DNA of 64,000 nucleotides. Origin: Flavobacterium difficile (GTDB lineage: Bacteria > Bacteroidota > Bacteroidia > Flavobacteriales > Flavobacteriaceae). A program made the position numbers and the translations under genes. Location: positions 124,001-188,000 of the forward strand of contig NZ_JAAJBT010000001.1 of the NCBI RefSeq assembly GCF_011392115.1. The letters run 5' to 3'. This document shows, piece after piece, positions 7,371 to 17,495 of this stretch. Position 1 is the stretch's first letter, and the number at the start of each line of letters is the position of its first letter. The notes under the pieces were generated by a model. The model had not been told where the DNA came from. It worked only from the letters and a program-made list of their open reading frames with translations, and made no database searches.

Positions 7371-8576
7371 TTACTCGTCTTTTTTTGGTTCTTCTGCCGG
7401 AGTTTCCGCTGGTTTTTCTTCTTTTACTTCTACTTCTTTTTTAGATTTTAAGGCTTCTGCACGATCTAGAATATAGTTTTTTGTTAAGTCACCAATTTCA
7501 GATTTGGTATAAGCGTTCTGATATTCTTTAGCTGCTCTTTTATATTGTCCGATTTTTTCAAAGTATAACCCTCTGTGGTAAGTTCCTAACATAGTTTTAG
7601 GATATTGTTTGTCGGCATAATCACCCAAAATTTCTAAATCTGAGTACGCTTTGTTTTTCATGATGGCTGCTTCAATAGCTTTAAAATCAGAATATCTTGG
7701 TTGCATTTTTAATCCGATTTTTTTCTCGATATAATCGTATTTGTCTATTAAATATTGCGCATATCCGCTTTCTAGTTTTAAAATTTTTTCATTGAATTCT
7801 AATTTTGAAATCGGTTGGTAACCCTTAAAAATGAAGTAAAAAGCACTTGGAATAGCCTCTGCAACTAAAGAGTAATGTGAAGTATTTTGAAACACATCGT
7901 ATCTGTAAGTTACATTTGGATTTTTTATTTCTTTAACAAAATCGTCTAACTTTTTAGTGTTCTCTTGAATTTCCTCCAAATCAGCTTTTGAAGTTGCTTG
8001 GTAATAAAAAATAGGTTGTTGAATTTTTGATAATCTTTCAGCAATTCTTTCTTCCATCGATGGTGCCATTTCAGGTGAAAGAGAAATAAATGCATTAAAA
8101 ATAGGGTCGTCTTTATAGATGTAAAAATTCAAAAACCCTGCAGTTGTATCGTGTCCGGCAATGATTCTAAAAGGTAAAGTTCTATATTTTTGTTGTACAT
8201 AGGGTAACAATTCGAAACCGATAAATTCGAAAAATTTTGCCCCTGAATCTTTAGGTAAGCCTTCTTCTCCAAAATTACTATCGTTAAAACGTGCTTCACC
8301 GTAATTTTGATTTATGGCTACAATAATCATTTCCGGTAGATCATCCCAATAGTTTCCGTATTTCAATATTCCTGAAAAAGGATCTGCTAAATATTCACCA
8401 TCTAAAAGTACTAAAACTGGATATTTTTTTTCAGGATTACTTTCATAAGATGCTGGGAGTATGATTGAAAAAGTTCTTTCTTCATTGAGTTTTTTAGACT
8501 GAATTTTTTCATCTACTTTTTGAGCAAAAGTAGCAAGCGAAACCATTATAAATAGTAGGAGAGCTTTAATTTTCAT
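7371..8576 (-). CDS. Exported esterase-fold (PF00756-like) protein with TPR-like tail; nucleophile Ser replaced
   Basis: 401 aa. Signal peptide at residues 1-19 (MVSLATFAQ). The alpha/beta-hydrolase region at about 30-260 looks like the Fes/esterase-D family ('KYPVLVLLDGEYL', 'FIGFELLPYVQQKYRT'). Where the family has GHSxGG, this protein reads GHDTTAG at 141-147, so the nucleophilic serine is an aspartate. The C-terminal part (about 275-375) has helical TPR-like repeats ('MLGTYHRGLYFEKIGQYKRA'), followed by a low-complexity Lys/Glu/Pro tail. It probably acts in the periplasm. Family esterase activity may be lost, and a binding role is possible. It is co-directional with panC to radA. Confidence 0.75.
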   Translation of the reverse strand: MKIKALLLFIMVSLATFAQKVDEKIQSKKLNEERTFSIILPASYESNPEKKYPVLVLLDGEYLADPFSGILKYGNYWDDLPEMIIVAINQNYGEARFNDSNFGEEGLPKDSGAKFFEFIGFELLPYVQQKYRTLPFRIIAGHDTTAGFLNFYIYKDDPIFNAFISLSPEMAPSMEERIAERLSKIQQPIFYYQATSKADLEEIQENTKKLDDFVKEIKNPNVTYRYDVFQNTSHYSLVAEAIPSAFYFIFKGYQPISKLEFNEKILKLESGYAQYLIDKYDYIEKKIGLKMQPRYSDFKAIEAAIMKNKAYSDLEILGDYADKQYPKTMLGTYHRGLYFEKIGQYKRAAKEYQNAYTKSEIGDLTKNYILDRAEALKSKKEVEVKEEKPAETPAEEPKKDE

Positions 8577-8614
8577 GTGTTATTGGTTTTGTAAATAAAG
8601 CAGCAATATACTAA

Positions 8615-9574
8615 TTATTTTTTATTGTATAGTGGTAAAAAAGCGTAAGATAATAAACCAAGTAAAATGGTTAAAATAGTTTGTGAAGTCCAAATCAACC
8701 AACCAAATGCTGTTCCAATATCATTTGAAATTCCATAAATAGAAAAAATCATTGCGATGGCCAATGGATAAGCTCCTAATCCACCATTGGTAAAACCGAC
8801 TGCTAAACTTCCAAAGATAAAACCCATAATTACAATGTCAAAACTAATATTTGTAGTTTCTGGTAAGGCAAATATGGTTACGTAGAACATTAATAAGTAA
8901 GAAAGCCAAATAAAGAAAGAAAAGAAAATATATTTCCATTTGTCTTTCATTTTTAAGATGCTTAGCATGCCTTCTATCAAGCCTGATAATTTATTTTTTA
9001 ATTTTTTTATGATGTTCCATTCTGCATAAATCCAAATTAAAAGAAATAGTAGGGAAAAAATAATTCCAACACCAGCATAAAGCATAATTTTTTCGAAGGC
9101 GATTTTCTCTTTAATAAAGCCATATAATTTTTCAAATTGAAGGATAAAAGCTAATCCTACAAACAGAAAAAAGATAAGCAAATCAACAATTCTTTCGGCT
9201 ACTATAGTTCCAAAACCTTTGTCAAATGGAACATTTTCGTATTTTTTTAGTAAGGCTGCTCTTGTTATTTCTCCAGATCTTGGAATCGTTAAATTCATAA
9301 AATAGGAAACACAAACAGACATTAAATCATTTTTAAAATCGGTTTGATAACCTAAATGTAATAAAGAGTACTTCCAACGATAAGCACGAGCCCAATAGCC
9401 GAACAAAGCAATAAACAGCGAAAGATAAATATAAAAATAATCGGCTTGTTCAAAACACGATTTTATTTTATAGAGTTCTTCCTCAGATAAGGTAGTGTAT
9501 TGATAATATATTAGTCCGAAACCTAGAAGTAACGGCACAAATAACGAGGCAATTTTACTTAAACTCGCCTTCAA
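8615..9574 (-). CDS. Flippase-like / lysylphosphatidylglycerol synthetase TM-region membrane protein
   Basis: 319 aa polytopic membrane protein with about eight hydrophobic segments. The family pattern includes 'YFMNLTIPRSGEITRAALLKKYENVPFDKG' (split here by family variation), 'GTIVAERIVDLL' and the C-terminal 'GGLGAYPLAIAMIF'. These mark the UPF0104/LPG_synthase_TM (AglD-like) family, thought to handle lipids or polyprenyl-linked substrates in the inner membrane. The start is a TTG (9572-9574), two bases after the panD stop TAG. No nearby in-frame ATG fits, so translation is probably coupled to panD. The substrate cannot be told from the sequence. Confidence 0.82.
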   Translation of the reverse strand: MKASLSKIASLFVPLLLGFGLIYYQYTTLSEEELYKIKSCFEQADYFYIYLSLFIALFGYWARAYRWKYSLLHLGYQTDFKNDLMSVCVSYFMNLTIPRSGEITRAALLKKYENVPFDKGFGTIVAERIVDLLIFFLFVGLAFILQFEKLYGFIKEKIAFEKIMLYAGVGIIFSLLFLLIWIYAEWNIIKKLKNKLSGLIEGMLSILKMKDKWKYIFFSFFIWLSYLLMFYVTIFALPETTNISFDIVIMGFIFGSLAVGFTNGGLGAYPLAIAMIFSIYGISNDIGTAFGWLIWTSQTILTILLGLLSYAFLPLYNKK

Positions 9575-9576
9575 AA

Positions 9577-9927
9577 CTACGTTAAAGAATTGTCTTTTTC
9601 ATTAGGGAAAACCAAACAAGGTTTGAATGTTTTAGCTTCTTCAAAGTCAATAATTCCATAAGCGATTATGATGATGATGTCGCCACGGTGAACTTTTCTG
9701 GCAGCAGGCCCATTTAATGTAATTTCTCCAGTGTTTCTTGGGCCTTTGATGGCGTAGGTTTCTAATCGTTCTCCGTTATTAACGTTAACAATAGCTACTT
9801 TTTCACCTTCTACAATATTTGCTGCTTCCAATAAAGCTTCGTCTATTGTAATACTTCCAATATAATTTAAATCGGCTCCAGTAACAGAAACTCTGTGTAT
9901 CTTAGATTTTACTACTTGTATTTGCAT
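9577..9927 (-). CDS. panD: Aspartate 1-decarboxylase
   Basis: 116 aa, the usual length. PanD is made as a proenzyme that cleaves itself between Gly24 and Ser25 to form a pyruvoyl cofactor, and the site 'YIGSITID' is intact. 'ETYAIKG' provides the conserved Tyr near residue 58, and '[17 protein letters not shown]' is typical. It makes beta-alanine from aspartate for pantothenate synthesis, in the cytoplasm. It lies 36 bp after panC, so the two pathway genes are adjacent. Confidence is high from motifs and context. Confidence 0.97.
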   Translation of the reverse strand: MQIQVVKSKIHRVSVTGADLNYIGSITIDEALLEAANIVEGEKVAIVNVNNGERLETYAIKGPRNTGEITLNGPAARKVHRGDIIIIIAYGIIDFEEAKTFKPCLVFPNEKDNSLT

Positions 9928-9963
9928 TTTGCAAAGTTAATTATTTCACACAAAAATAATAAT

Positions 9964-10812
9964 TTATTTTAACGAAATAGTGTCAATTAAACGAATATTT
10001 TCAATAAATACGGCAATAAAAGCTCTGTATTTTTTATTCTTAATTTTTCTTTTGCAGGTTAAAAGTGTGTCTTCTGCAGCGATTTCGAAGTATTCTAAGG
10101 TGAAATTGGGATGTTTTTTAAATTCATTTTCCACAAATAAAACTGTTTCATTTGCCGATTTAGTTTCAAATTTTTCTTTAGCTCGAGAAAGTATTTCATA
10201 TATTAGTTTAGATTCTTTTCTTGCGCTTTCAGAAAGTCTTTCATTTCTGCTACTCATCGCTAAACCACTTGTTTCTCTGAAAATTTTGCAACCGACAATA
10301 GTAACAGGAATTTTATGTTTCGCAACTAACTTTCTTACAATTTGAAGTTGTTGGAAGTCTTTTTCTCCAAAATAAGCATTTGTAGGTTGTACAATTTCGA
10401 AAAGTTTTTTTACAATCGTACCGACCCCATCAAAATGACCAGGACGGTGTTTGCCTTCCATTTGATTTTCAAGTCCATCGTAGTTGAACGCTGTAGAAAT
10501 GGTGTTTCCTTCGTAAATGTCAGATACACTTGGTGCGTAAATGAGAATATTTTTGTTTAATTTTTCAACTAATTCAACATCTTTTTCTAAAGTTCTTGGG
10601 TATTTTTTTAAATCTTCTGCATTATTAAATTGCGTGGGATTAACAAAAATACTTAAAACAGTAATTTCGTTTTGAGATAAAGATTGCTCTAATAACGAAA
10701 GGTGTCCTTTGTGTAAAGCGCCCATAGTAGGAACAAAACCAATGTTTTTAGATTTATTTTCTACTTTGTTTAGCTCGTGTTGAAGTTCTTTTTGTGTTTG
10801 AAAAACGTACAT
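9964..10812 (-). CDS. panC: Pantothenate synthetase (pantoate-beta-alanine ligase)
   Basis: 282 aa, normal length. The N-terminal 'GFVPTMGALHKGHLSL' carries the HxGH ATP-binding motif (His34, His37). 'FFGEKDFQQL'-type sequence (YFGEKDFQQLQIV) and 'SGLAMSSRNERLS' (KMSKS equivalent) are present. It joins pantoate with beta-alanine, using ATP, in the cytoplasm. It is the first gene of the minus-strand run and has its own -7 box upstream at 10832-10839. It is divergent from the glycogen-synthase-like gene. Confidence 0.97.
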   Translation of the reverse strand: MYVFQTQKELQHELNKVENKSKNIGFVPTMGALHKGHLSLLEQSLSQNEITVLSIFVNPTQFNNAEDLKKYPRTLEKDVELVEKLNKNILIYAPSVSDIYEGNTISTAFNYDGLENQMEGKHRPGHFDGVGTIVKKLFEIVQPTNAYFGEKDFQQLQIVRKLVAKHKIPVTIVGCKIFRETSGLAMSSRNERLSESARKESKLIYEILSRAKEKFETKSANETVLFVENEFKKHPNFTLEYFEIAAEDTLLTCKRKIKNKKYRAFIAVFIENIRLIDTISLK

Positions 10813-10831
10813 AGGATAATATAATAAAGTG

Positions 10832-10839
10832 CAAACTTA
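10832..10839 (-). promoter_or_regulatory. Promoter -7 box TAAGTTTG for panC operon
   Basis: Exact TANNTTTG on the minus strand, 20 bp before the panC ATG. A clear -33 box is not visible. Confidence 0.5.
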
Positions 10840-10870
10840 CTATTTTAGTAGATAAGTCCATAAATTTTTA

Positions 10871-10878
10871 TAATTTTG
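10871..10878 (+). promoter_or_regulatory. Promoter -7 box TAATTTTG for the GT5-like gene
   Basis: Exact TANNTTTG, 30 bp before the ATG at 10909. The TTG inside it is in frame with the gene and can be mistaken for a start. Together with 10832-10839 it makes a compact divergent promoter region. Confidence 0.55.
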
Positions 10879-10908
10879 CATATTAAACAAAAATATAACA
10901 TTTTTTTT

Positions 10909-11715
10909 ATGAATGACAAGAGGATATTATATGTATCATCTGAAGTAGTGCCTTATTTAGCTGAAAATGAAGTGTCATTACATTCTTATGAACTGCCAAA
11001 AATGATTAACGAAGTTGGGGGGCAGATAAGAATTTTTATGCCTAGATATGGGAATATTAACGAACGCAGACATCAATTACACGAAGTAATTCGACTTTCT
11101 GGGATGAATTTGGTAGTGAATGATATGGATATGCCTTTGATTATTAAAGTAGCATCCATACCCAAAGAAAGAATTCAGGTTTATTTTATAGATAATGATG
11201 AATATTTTAAAAGAAAAGCCACTTTTTCTGACGAAGAAGGTGTTTTGTATCCTGATAATGATGAAAGAGCCATTTTCTTTGCAAAAGGCGTTGTTGAAAC
11301 AGTTAAAAAATTAAATTGGGTACCAGATATTATTCATGTTCATGGTTGGTTGGCTTCATTGCTTCCTGTTTATTTGAAACATTATTATAAAGACGAAGGT
11401 ATTTTTGAAGATACTAAAATTATTACTTCTGTTTATGCAACCGATTTTGAAGGTGCGTTAGATAAAGAAATGATAACTAAATTAGCTTATGATAATTTAC
11501 CAGAATCGGCAATTTCCATTTATAAAGAACCGGTTTTTAATAATTTAATGAAAGCAACAATTGATCATTCAGATGGAATTATTATTGCTTCAAATGACTT
11601 GTCGTCAGATTTAACAAAATATATAGAAACTTCGAAAAAACCTTTTTTACCTTTCACACCGAAAGAAATGTTTAAAGAAGCATATTTAGAGTTTTTAAAA
11701 AATAAAGTAGAATAA
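10909..11715 (+). CDS. Glycogen/starch synthase N-terminal (GT5) domain protein, short form
   Basis: 268 aa from the ATG at 10909 (MNDKRILYVSSEVVPY). The sequence follows the N-terminal Rossmann domain of GT5 glycogen synthases: 'VSSEVVPYLAENE', 'ELPKMINEVGGQIRIFMPRYG', 'WVPDIIHVHGWLASLLPVYL' and 'TKIITSVYATDFEG'. True GlgA is about 470-480 aa, with a second nucleotide-sugar-binding domain that is absent here. The usual KxGGL ADP-glucose loop near the start is also not recognisable. Short forms next to panC and a DUF4270 gene are, as far as I recall, normal in Flavobacteria, so this is probably not a recent truncation. Glycogen synthase activity is doubtful. The DUF4270 gene follows after 5 bp. 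Confidence 0.75.
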   Translation: MNDKRILYVSSEVVPYLAENEVSLHSYELPKMINEVGGQIRIFMPRYGNINERRHQLHEVIRLSGMNLVVNDMDMPLIIKVASIPKERIQVYFIDNDEYFKRKATFSDEEGVLYPDNDERAIFFAKGVVETVKKLNWVPDIIHVHGWLASLLPVYLKHYYKDEGIFEDTKIITSVYATDFEGALDKEMITKLAYDNLPESAISIYKEPVFNNLMKATIDHSDGIIIASNDLSSDLTKYIETSKKPFLPFTPKEMFKEAYLEFLKNKVE

Positions 11716-11720
11716 CAATA

Positions 11721-13547
11721 ATGAAAAAGAAAATAGCACTTTTATTTGCAACCGTTTCCGTGTTTTTTATTTCTTGTGATCAAGATTTTAATACAATTGG
11801 AGCCGATTTAGTTGGTAATGAACATTTTGATTTTGACACGTACGAAGTACAAGGTTTAAAAGCATATTCTGTTCGAACAGGAGAAGTTCAAACTAATAAT
11901 TTACCTATAAATCCACTTGGTTTTTACGACAATCCGTATTTCGGAGAAACTAAGGCAAATTTTGTTACTCAAGTTGCTTTAGGAACAGAAAAGCCAACAT
12001 TTGGAACAAATGTTCAGGTAGAAAATGTTACGTTGTATGTGCCATATTTTAGTACTGTAAAAACTACTAATAATGATGGTTCTAGAGAATATACATTAGA
12101 TTCTATATACTCTAAAAATGAAACAGGAAAAATCAGCAAAATGAGATTGAATGTCTATGAAAATGGTTATTTTTTAAGTTCTTTTGGAGGTGCAAACCAA
12201 GATGAGATGGCAAAATACTATTCAGATATGGGTAATTTAATCGAAAATCAGAAACGAGGTCATGATGGTGCTGGTAATTCAACAGCCAATGGGACAAGAT
12301 TAAATGATAGTCCAAATACTGCTGAAAACGACCAATTCTTTTTTAACAATGCTGAAATTGTAATTTACAAACAAAAATTTAATACTACATTAGGTATTTT
12401 ACAATTTGTTGACGTAAATGATGTTCCTTTAGCAGATCAATCGGATAGCCCGAGTGCTATTGCTTTACGAGTTGTGAAAGAGCGTTTGTCACCAGGAATT
12501 TATTTAACACTAAACAAAGCTTTCTTTAAGAAAACTATTTTAGAAGCTTCAAGTACAAACTTGTTTAATAATAACAATTTTAAACAATACTTTAAGGGTT
12601 TGTATTTCAAAATGGAACAATTACCTGGGCAACAAGGCGCAATGGCTATGCTTAATTTTAACAATGCAAAACTTAACATTAATTACAGTTCGATTGATGC
12701 AGGTGCAACCACGGCAACTTCTAAAACGCTTTTGTTAAGCTTAGGAACAAACGCATCAAGTAATACGGTTTCGTTACAAGACTACACTTATGCAGGTGAT
12801 TACAATACAGGTTTGTCTAATCCTGCGAATGATTTTACTAATTCTTCTAGCCCAATATTCGGTCAGAATGAAAGATTGTATATAAAAGGTGGAAAAGGCT
12901 CTGTAGTTTATATGGATGTTTTTGGCGATACAGATGTAAAACAAATTATTAATGGAGTTTTCGTTCCTGGGTCTAATCAGGTACCAGATGAATTAGAAGA
13001 ATTAAGGCTTAAAGGATGGCTAATTAATGATGCTTATTTGGAATTTTATGTAGATAAGTCTAAAATGATCGGTAATTCTAAATACCAAGAGGCAGAAAGA
13101 TTATATTTATTTGATGCTACTAACCAAAAGGTATTGGTAGATTATGCTTTTGATGCTAGTACTTCTTCAAATAGTAAAAGAAATAAGCTTATTTTTGATG
13201 GAATTGTACAAAGAGACGAAACTGCTGATAGGAAAGCCGTTAAATATAAAATAAGAATTTCTCAACATATTAACAATCTTATTAATAGTAGTAATGTTAA
13301 TATTAATAAAAATGTGAGACTAGGTTTGTGTATTACAGAAAACATTTCAATTACAGGTAATTTTTACTATAAAAATCCTTTAGATATTAGTAATACACCT
13401 TCTAATACTGAAGATGATATTAAATTTTTCCCGGCATCTTCAATTATTGCGCAACAAGGTGTGGTATTGTATGGAACTAATCCTTCTTTACCATCAGAAG
13501 CAGATAAAAAATTAAAATTAACAATTCATTTTACAAAACCAAACTAA
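11721..13547 (+). CDS. DUF4270 family lipoprotein
   Basis: 608 aa. It has a lipoprotein signal peptide with lipobox 'FFISC' (Cys19), followed by 'DQDFNTIGADLVGN', the typical DUF4270 opening. The body is beta-rich with long Asn/Ser-rich loops and ends 'KLKLTIHFTKPN'. No catalytic motif is seen. It is likely anchored in the outer membrane or on the cell surface. It lies between the GT5-like gene and glmS with gaps of 5 and 12 bp, so all three are probably co-transcribed. The association with hexosamine and glucan genes suggests an envelope role, but the function is not established. Confidence 0.85.
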   Translation: MKKKIALLFATVSVFFISCDQDFNTIGADLVGNEHFDFDTYEVQGLKAYSVRTGEVQTNNLPINPLGFYDNPYFGETKANFVTQVALGTEKPTFGTNVQVENVTLYVPYFSTVKTTNNDGSREYTLDSIYSKNETGKISKMRLNVYENGYFLSSFGGANQDEMAKYYSDMGNLIENQKRGHDGAGNSTANGTRLNDSPNTAENDQFFFNNAEIVIYKQKFNTTLGILQFVDVNDVPLADQSDSPSAIALRVVKERLSPGIYLTLNKAFFKKTILEASSTNLFNNNNFKQYFKGLYFKMEQLPGQQGAMAMLNFNNAKLNINYSSIDAGATTATSKTLLLSLGTNASSNTVSLQDYTYAGDYNTGLSNPANDFTNSSSPIFGQNERLYIKGGKGSVVYMDVFGDTDVKQIINGVFVPGSNQVPDELEELRLKGWLINDAYLEFYVDKSKMIGNSKYQEAERLYLFDATNQKVLVDYAFDASTSSNSKRNKLIFDGIVQRDETADRKAVKYKIRISQHINNLINSSNVNINKNVRLGLCITENISITGNFYYKNPLDISNTPSNTEDDIKFFPASSIIAQQGVVLYGTNPSLPSEADKKLKLTIHFTKPN

Positions 13548-13559
13548 ACTCTTATATAT

Positions 13560-15407
13560 ATGTGTGGAATCGTAGGTTATATTGGTCATAGAGACGCATA
13601 TCCAATTATAATTAAAGGATTAAAAAGATTAGAATATCGTGGTTACGATAGTGCTGGTCTTGTTTTATATGATGGTAAAGATTTAAAACTTTGTAAAACT
13701 AAAGGAAAAGTTTCCGATTTAGAAGAGAAAGTAGCGAAAGAAATATCTACAGAAGGACATATTGGTTTTGGACATACACGTTGGGCAACACATGGGGTGC
13801 CTAATGATGTAAATTCGCATCCGCATTTTTCTAACTCTGGAAAATTAGCCATTGTACATAATGGAATTATTGAAAATTATGAACCATTAAAAAAAGAATT
13901 AATTAAAAGAGGGTATGTTTTTCATTCGGACACAGATACAGAAGTTTTGATTAACTTAATTGAAGATGTTCAGAAGACAGATAATTTAAAATTAGGAAAA
14001 GCAGTTCAAGTTGCCTTAAACCAAGTGGTTGGAGCCTATGCAATTGTGGTTTTTGATGTAAATAAACCAGATGAAATTGTTTGTGCGCGTTTAGGTTCGC
14101 CATTGGCAATTGGTATTGGTGAAGAAGAATATTTTGTAGCGTCAGACGCTTCTCCATTTATAGAATTTACTTCAAATGCTATTTATTTAGAAGATGAAGA
14201 AATGGCTGTTATTCGTTTGAATAAACCAATGAAAGTTCGTAAAATTAAAGATGATTCTTTAGTTGATCCTTATGTTCAAGAATTACAAATGAATTTAGAG
14301 CAAATTGAAAAAGGTGGTTACGAACATTTTATGTTGAAAGAAATTTACGAACAACCAAACGTAATTAAAGATACATATAGAGGTAGATTGTTAGCAAACA
14401 AAGGCATTATTCAGATGTCTGGTGTAGAAGATAATTTAGAAAAATTCACTAACGCCAAACGAATTTTAATTATTGCTTGTGGAACTTCATGGCATGCTGG
14501 TTTAGTGGCGGAATATATAATTGAAGAATTTGCAAGGATTCCTGTTGAAGTTGAGTACGCATCAGAATTCAGATATAGAAATCCAATTATTAATAAAGAT
14601 GATGTGGTAATTGCTATTTCTCAATCTGGTGAAACAGCAGATACTTTAGCAGCCATAAAATTAGCTAAGGAAAACGGAGCGTTTGTTTTTGGAGTATGTA
14701 ATGTGGTAGGGTCTTCAATTTCTAGAGAAACGGATGCCGGAGCTTACACTCATGCTGGTCCAGAAATTGGTGTAGCGTCTACCAAAGCATTTACTACTCA
14801 AATTACAATTCTTACGCTTTTAGCTTTACGTTTAGCAAAAGCGAAAGGAACGATGAATCACACGGATTACCAACGTTATTTGTTAGAATTAGAAATGATT
14901 CCAGAAAAAGTTCAGGAAGCTTTACAAACTAATGATGTTGCTAAAACGATCGCTGATATTTATAAAAATGTACCTAATGCATTATATTTAGGAAGAGGAT
15001 ATAATTTTCCAGTAGCATTAGAAGGCGCGTTGAAATTAAAAGAAATTTCATACATTCATGCAGAAGGTTATCCAGCTGCTGAGATGAAACATGGGCCAAT
15101 CGCATTAATTGACGAGCAAATGCCAGTTATTGTAATTGCACCAAATAAAGGACATTACGACAAAGTAGTGAGTAATATTCAAGAAATAAAATCAAGAAGT
15201 GGAAAAATTATCGCTGTTGTAACTAAAGGTGATATTCAAGTTAAAGCGTTGGCAGACCACGTAATTGAAATTCCGGAAACTTCTGAAGCCTTAACGCCAT
15301 TATTAACTACAATACCATTGCAATTATTGTCTTATCATATTGCAGTATTAAGAGGTTGTAATGTAGATCAGCCTAGGAATTTGGCAAAATCAGTTACTGT
15401 AGAATAA
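13560..15407 (+). CDS. glmS: Glutamine-fructose-6-phosphate aminotransferase (isomerizing)
   Basis: 615 aa, the standard length. The N-terminal class II glutaminase domain begins MCGIVGYIGHRD, so Cys2 becomes the N-terminal nucleophile, and has 'RWATHGVPNDVNSHPH'. Two SIS sugar-isomerase domains follow ('IIACGTSWHAGLVAEY', 'AISQSGETADTLAA', and 'EGALKLKEISYIHAEGY'). The C-terminal 'NLAKSVTVE' is the family ending. It makes glucosamine-6-phosphate from fructose-6-phosphate and glutamine, the first step to UDP-GlcNAc for peptidoglycan and lipopolysaccharide. No ribozyme-like leader is visible, since only 12 bp precede it. A strong terminator follows. Confidence 0.98.
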   Translation: MCGIVGYIGHRDAYPIIIKGLKRLEYRGYDSAGLVLYDGKDLKLCKTKGKVSDLEEKVAKEISTEGHIGFGHTRWATHGVPNDVNSHPHFSNSGKLAIVHNGIIENYEPLKKELIKRGYVFHSDTDTEVLINLIEDVQKTDNLKLGKAVQVALNQVVGAYAIVVFDVNKPDEIVCARLGSPLAIGIGEEEYFVASDASPFIEFTSNAIYLEDEEMAVIRLNKPMKVRKIKDDSLVDPYVQELQMNLEQIEKGGYEHFMLKEIYEQPNVIKDTYRGRLLANKGIIQMSGVEDNLEKFTNAKRILIIACGTSWHAGLVAEYIIEEFARIPVEVEYASEFRYRNPIINKDDVVIAISQSGETADTLAAIKLAKENGAFVFGVCNVVGSSISRETDAGAYTHAGPEIGVASTKAFTTQITILTLLALRLAKAKGTMNHTDYQRYLLELEMIPEKVQEALQTNDVAKTIADIYKNVPNALYLGRGYNFPVALEGALKLKEISYIHAEGYPAAEMKHGPIALIDEQMPVIVIAPNKGHYDKVVSNIQEIKSRSGKIIAVVTKGDIQVKALADHVIEIPETSEALTPLLTTIPLQLLSYHIAVLRGCNVDQPRNLAKSVTVE

Positions 15408-15410
15408 CAT

Positions 15411-15443
15411 AAAAAAGCGAAATAATTACTATTTCGCTTTTTT
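15411..15443 (+). terminator. Intrinsic terminator after glmS
   Basis: Perfect 14-bp stem: AAAAAAGCGAAATA (15411-15424) pairs with TATTTCGCTTTTTT (15430-15443) around a 5-nt loop. Confidence 0.92.
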
Positions 15444-15467
15444 ATTGAAAAAAATTCAAAAAATATA

Positions 15468-15499
15468 TTGCATAATTGCATCTAAAAAAACTATCTTTT
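15468..15499 (+). promoter_or_regulatory. Probable promoter for atpD-atpC
   Basis: A TTG at 15468-15470 lies 21 bp before TATCTTTT at 15492-15499, a one-mismatch version of TANNTTTG. The position, after the glmS terminator and about 60 bp before atpD, fits. The score is moderate. Confidence 0.4.
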
Positions 15500-15556
15500 C
15501 ACTCTGAAAAAAGTATGTTTTTTTCATTAATAAATAGCTATTAAATAAATACATAA

Positions 15557-17071
<1,515 letters not shown>

Positions 17072-17080
17072 TAATAAGTA

Positions 17081-17137
17081 TTCAGTATACAGTATCAGTT
17101 AGCAGTAACTGAGACTTATAACTGAGACTGAAAACTA
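17081..17137. repeat. Short CAGT-type direct repeats between atpD and atpC
   Basis: CAGTAT occurs at 17083-17088 and 17090-17095. TAACTGAGACT occurs at 17106-17116 and again at 17119-17129. This fills nearly all of the atpD-atpC gap. I believe similar CAGT-rich units are dispersed in Flavobacterium genomes, but that needs a search. Confidence 0.6.
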
Positions 17138-17145
17138 ATAAAATT

Positions 17146-17427
17146 ATGATTTTAGAAATAGTATCACCAGAAGCTACCTTATTCTCAGGAGAAGTTACAT
17201 CAGTATCGGTTCCAGGAATTAATGGAGAATTTCAAATGTTAAACAATCACGCGGCAGTGGTTTCCATTTTACAAAAAGGAAATGTAAAAATCAATGCTAC
17301 AAGTTTTAATATTGATAAAGCCAATGAAGCAAAATTTACGAAAGTAAACGAGCAAACGTATTGGTTAGCTATTAACTCTGGTACTATAGAAATGAATAAC
17401 AATAAAGTAATTGTTTTAGCCGACTAA
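17146..17427 (+). CDS. atpC: F1Fo ATP synthase subunit epsilon
   Basis: 93 aa. It has the N-terminal beta-sandwich of epsilon: 'MILEIVSPEATLFSGEVTSVSVPGINGEFQML', shown here in parts as 'LEIVSPEATLFSGE' and 'VPGINGEFQMLNNHAAVV'. The protein ends near residue 93, without the C-terminal helical hairpin found in about 135-aa epsilon subunits, which is common in Bacteroidota. It forms part of the central stalk. It is 74 bp after atpD and is followed by a terminator. Confidence 0.95.
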   Translation: MILEIVSPEATLFSGEVTSVSVPGINGEFQMLNNHAAVVSILQKGNVKINATSFNIDKANEAKFTKVNEQTYWLAINSGTIEMNNNKVIVLAD

Positions 17428-17449
17428 TTCAGTTTTTTATTAAAATAAC

Positions 17450-17484
17450 AATCCCGATAAGTGTTTTCTTATCGGGATTTTTTT
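17450..17484 (+). terminator. Intrinsic terminator after atpC
   Basis: Perfect 12-bp stem AATCCCGATAAG (17450-17461) / CTTATCGGGATT (17468-17479), loop TGTTTT, then a T-run. Confidence 0.92.
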
Positions 17485-17495
17485 ATTTTTACTTT

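Noticed and set aside
13548..13559. glmS ribozyme-like leader
   Set aside because: Only 12 bp separate the DUF4270 gene from glmS, too short for the ribozyme.
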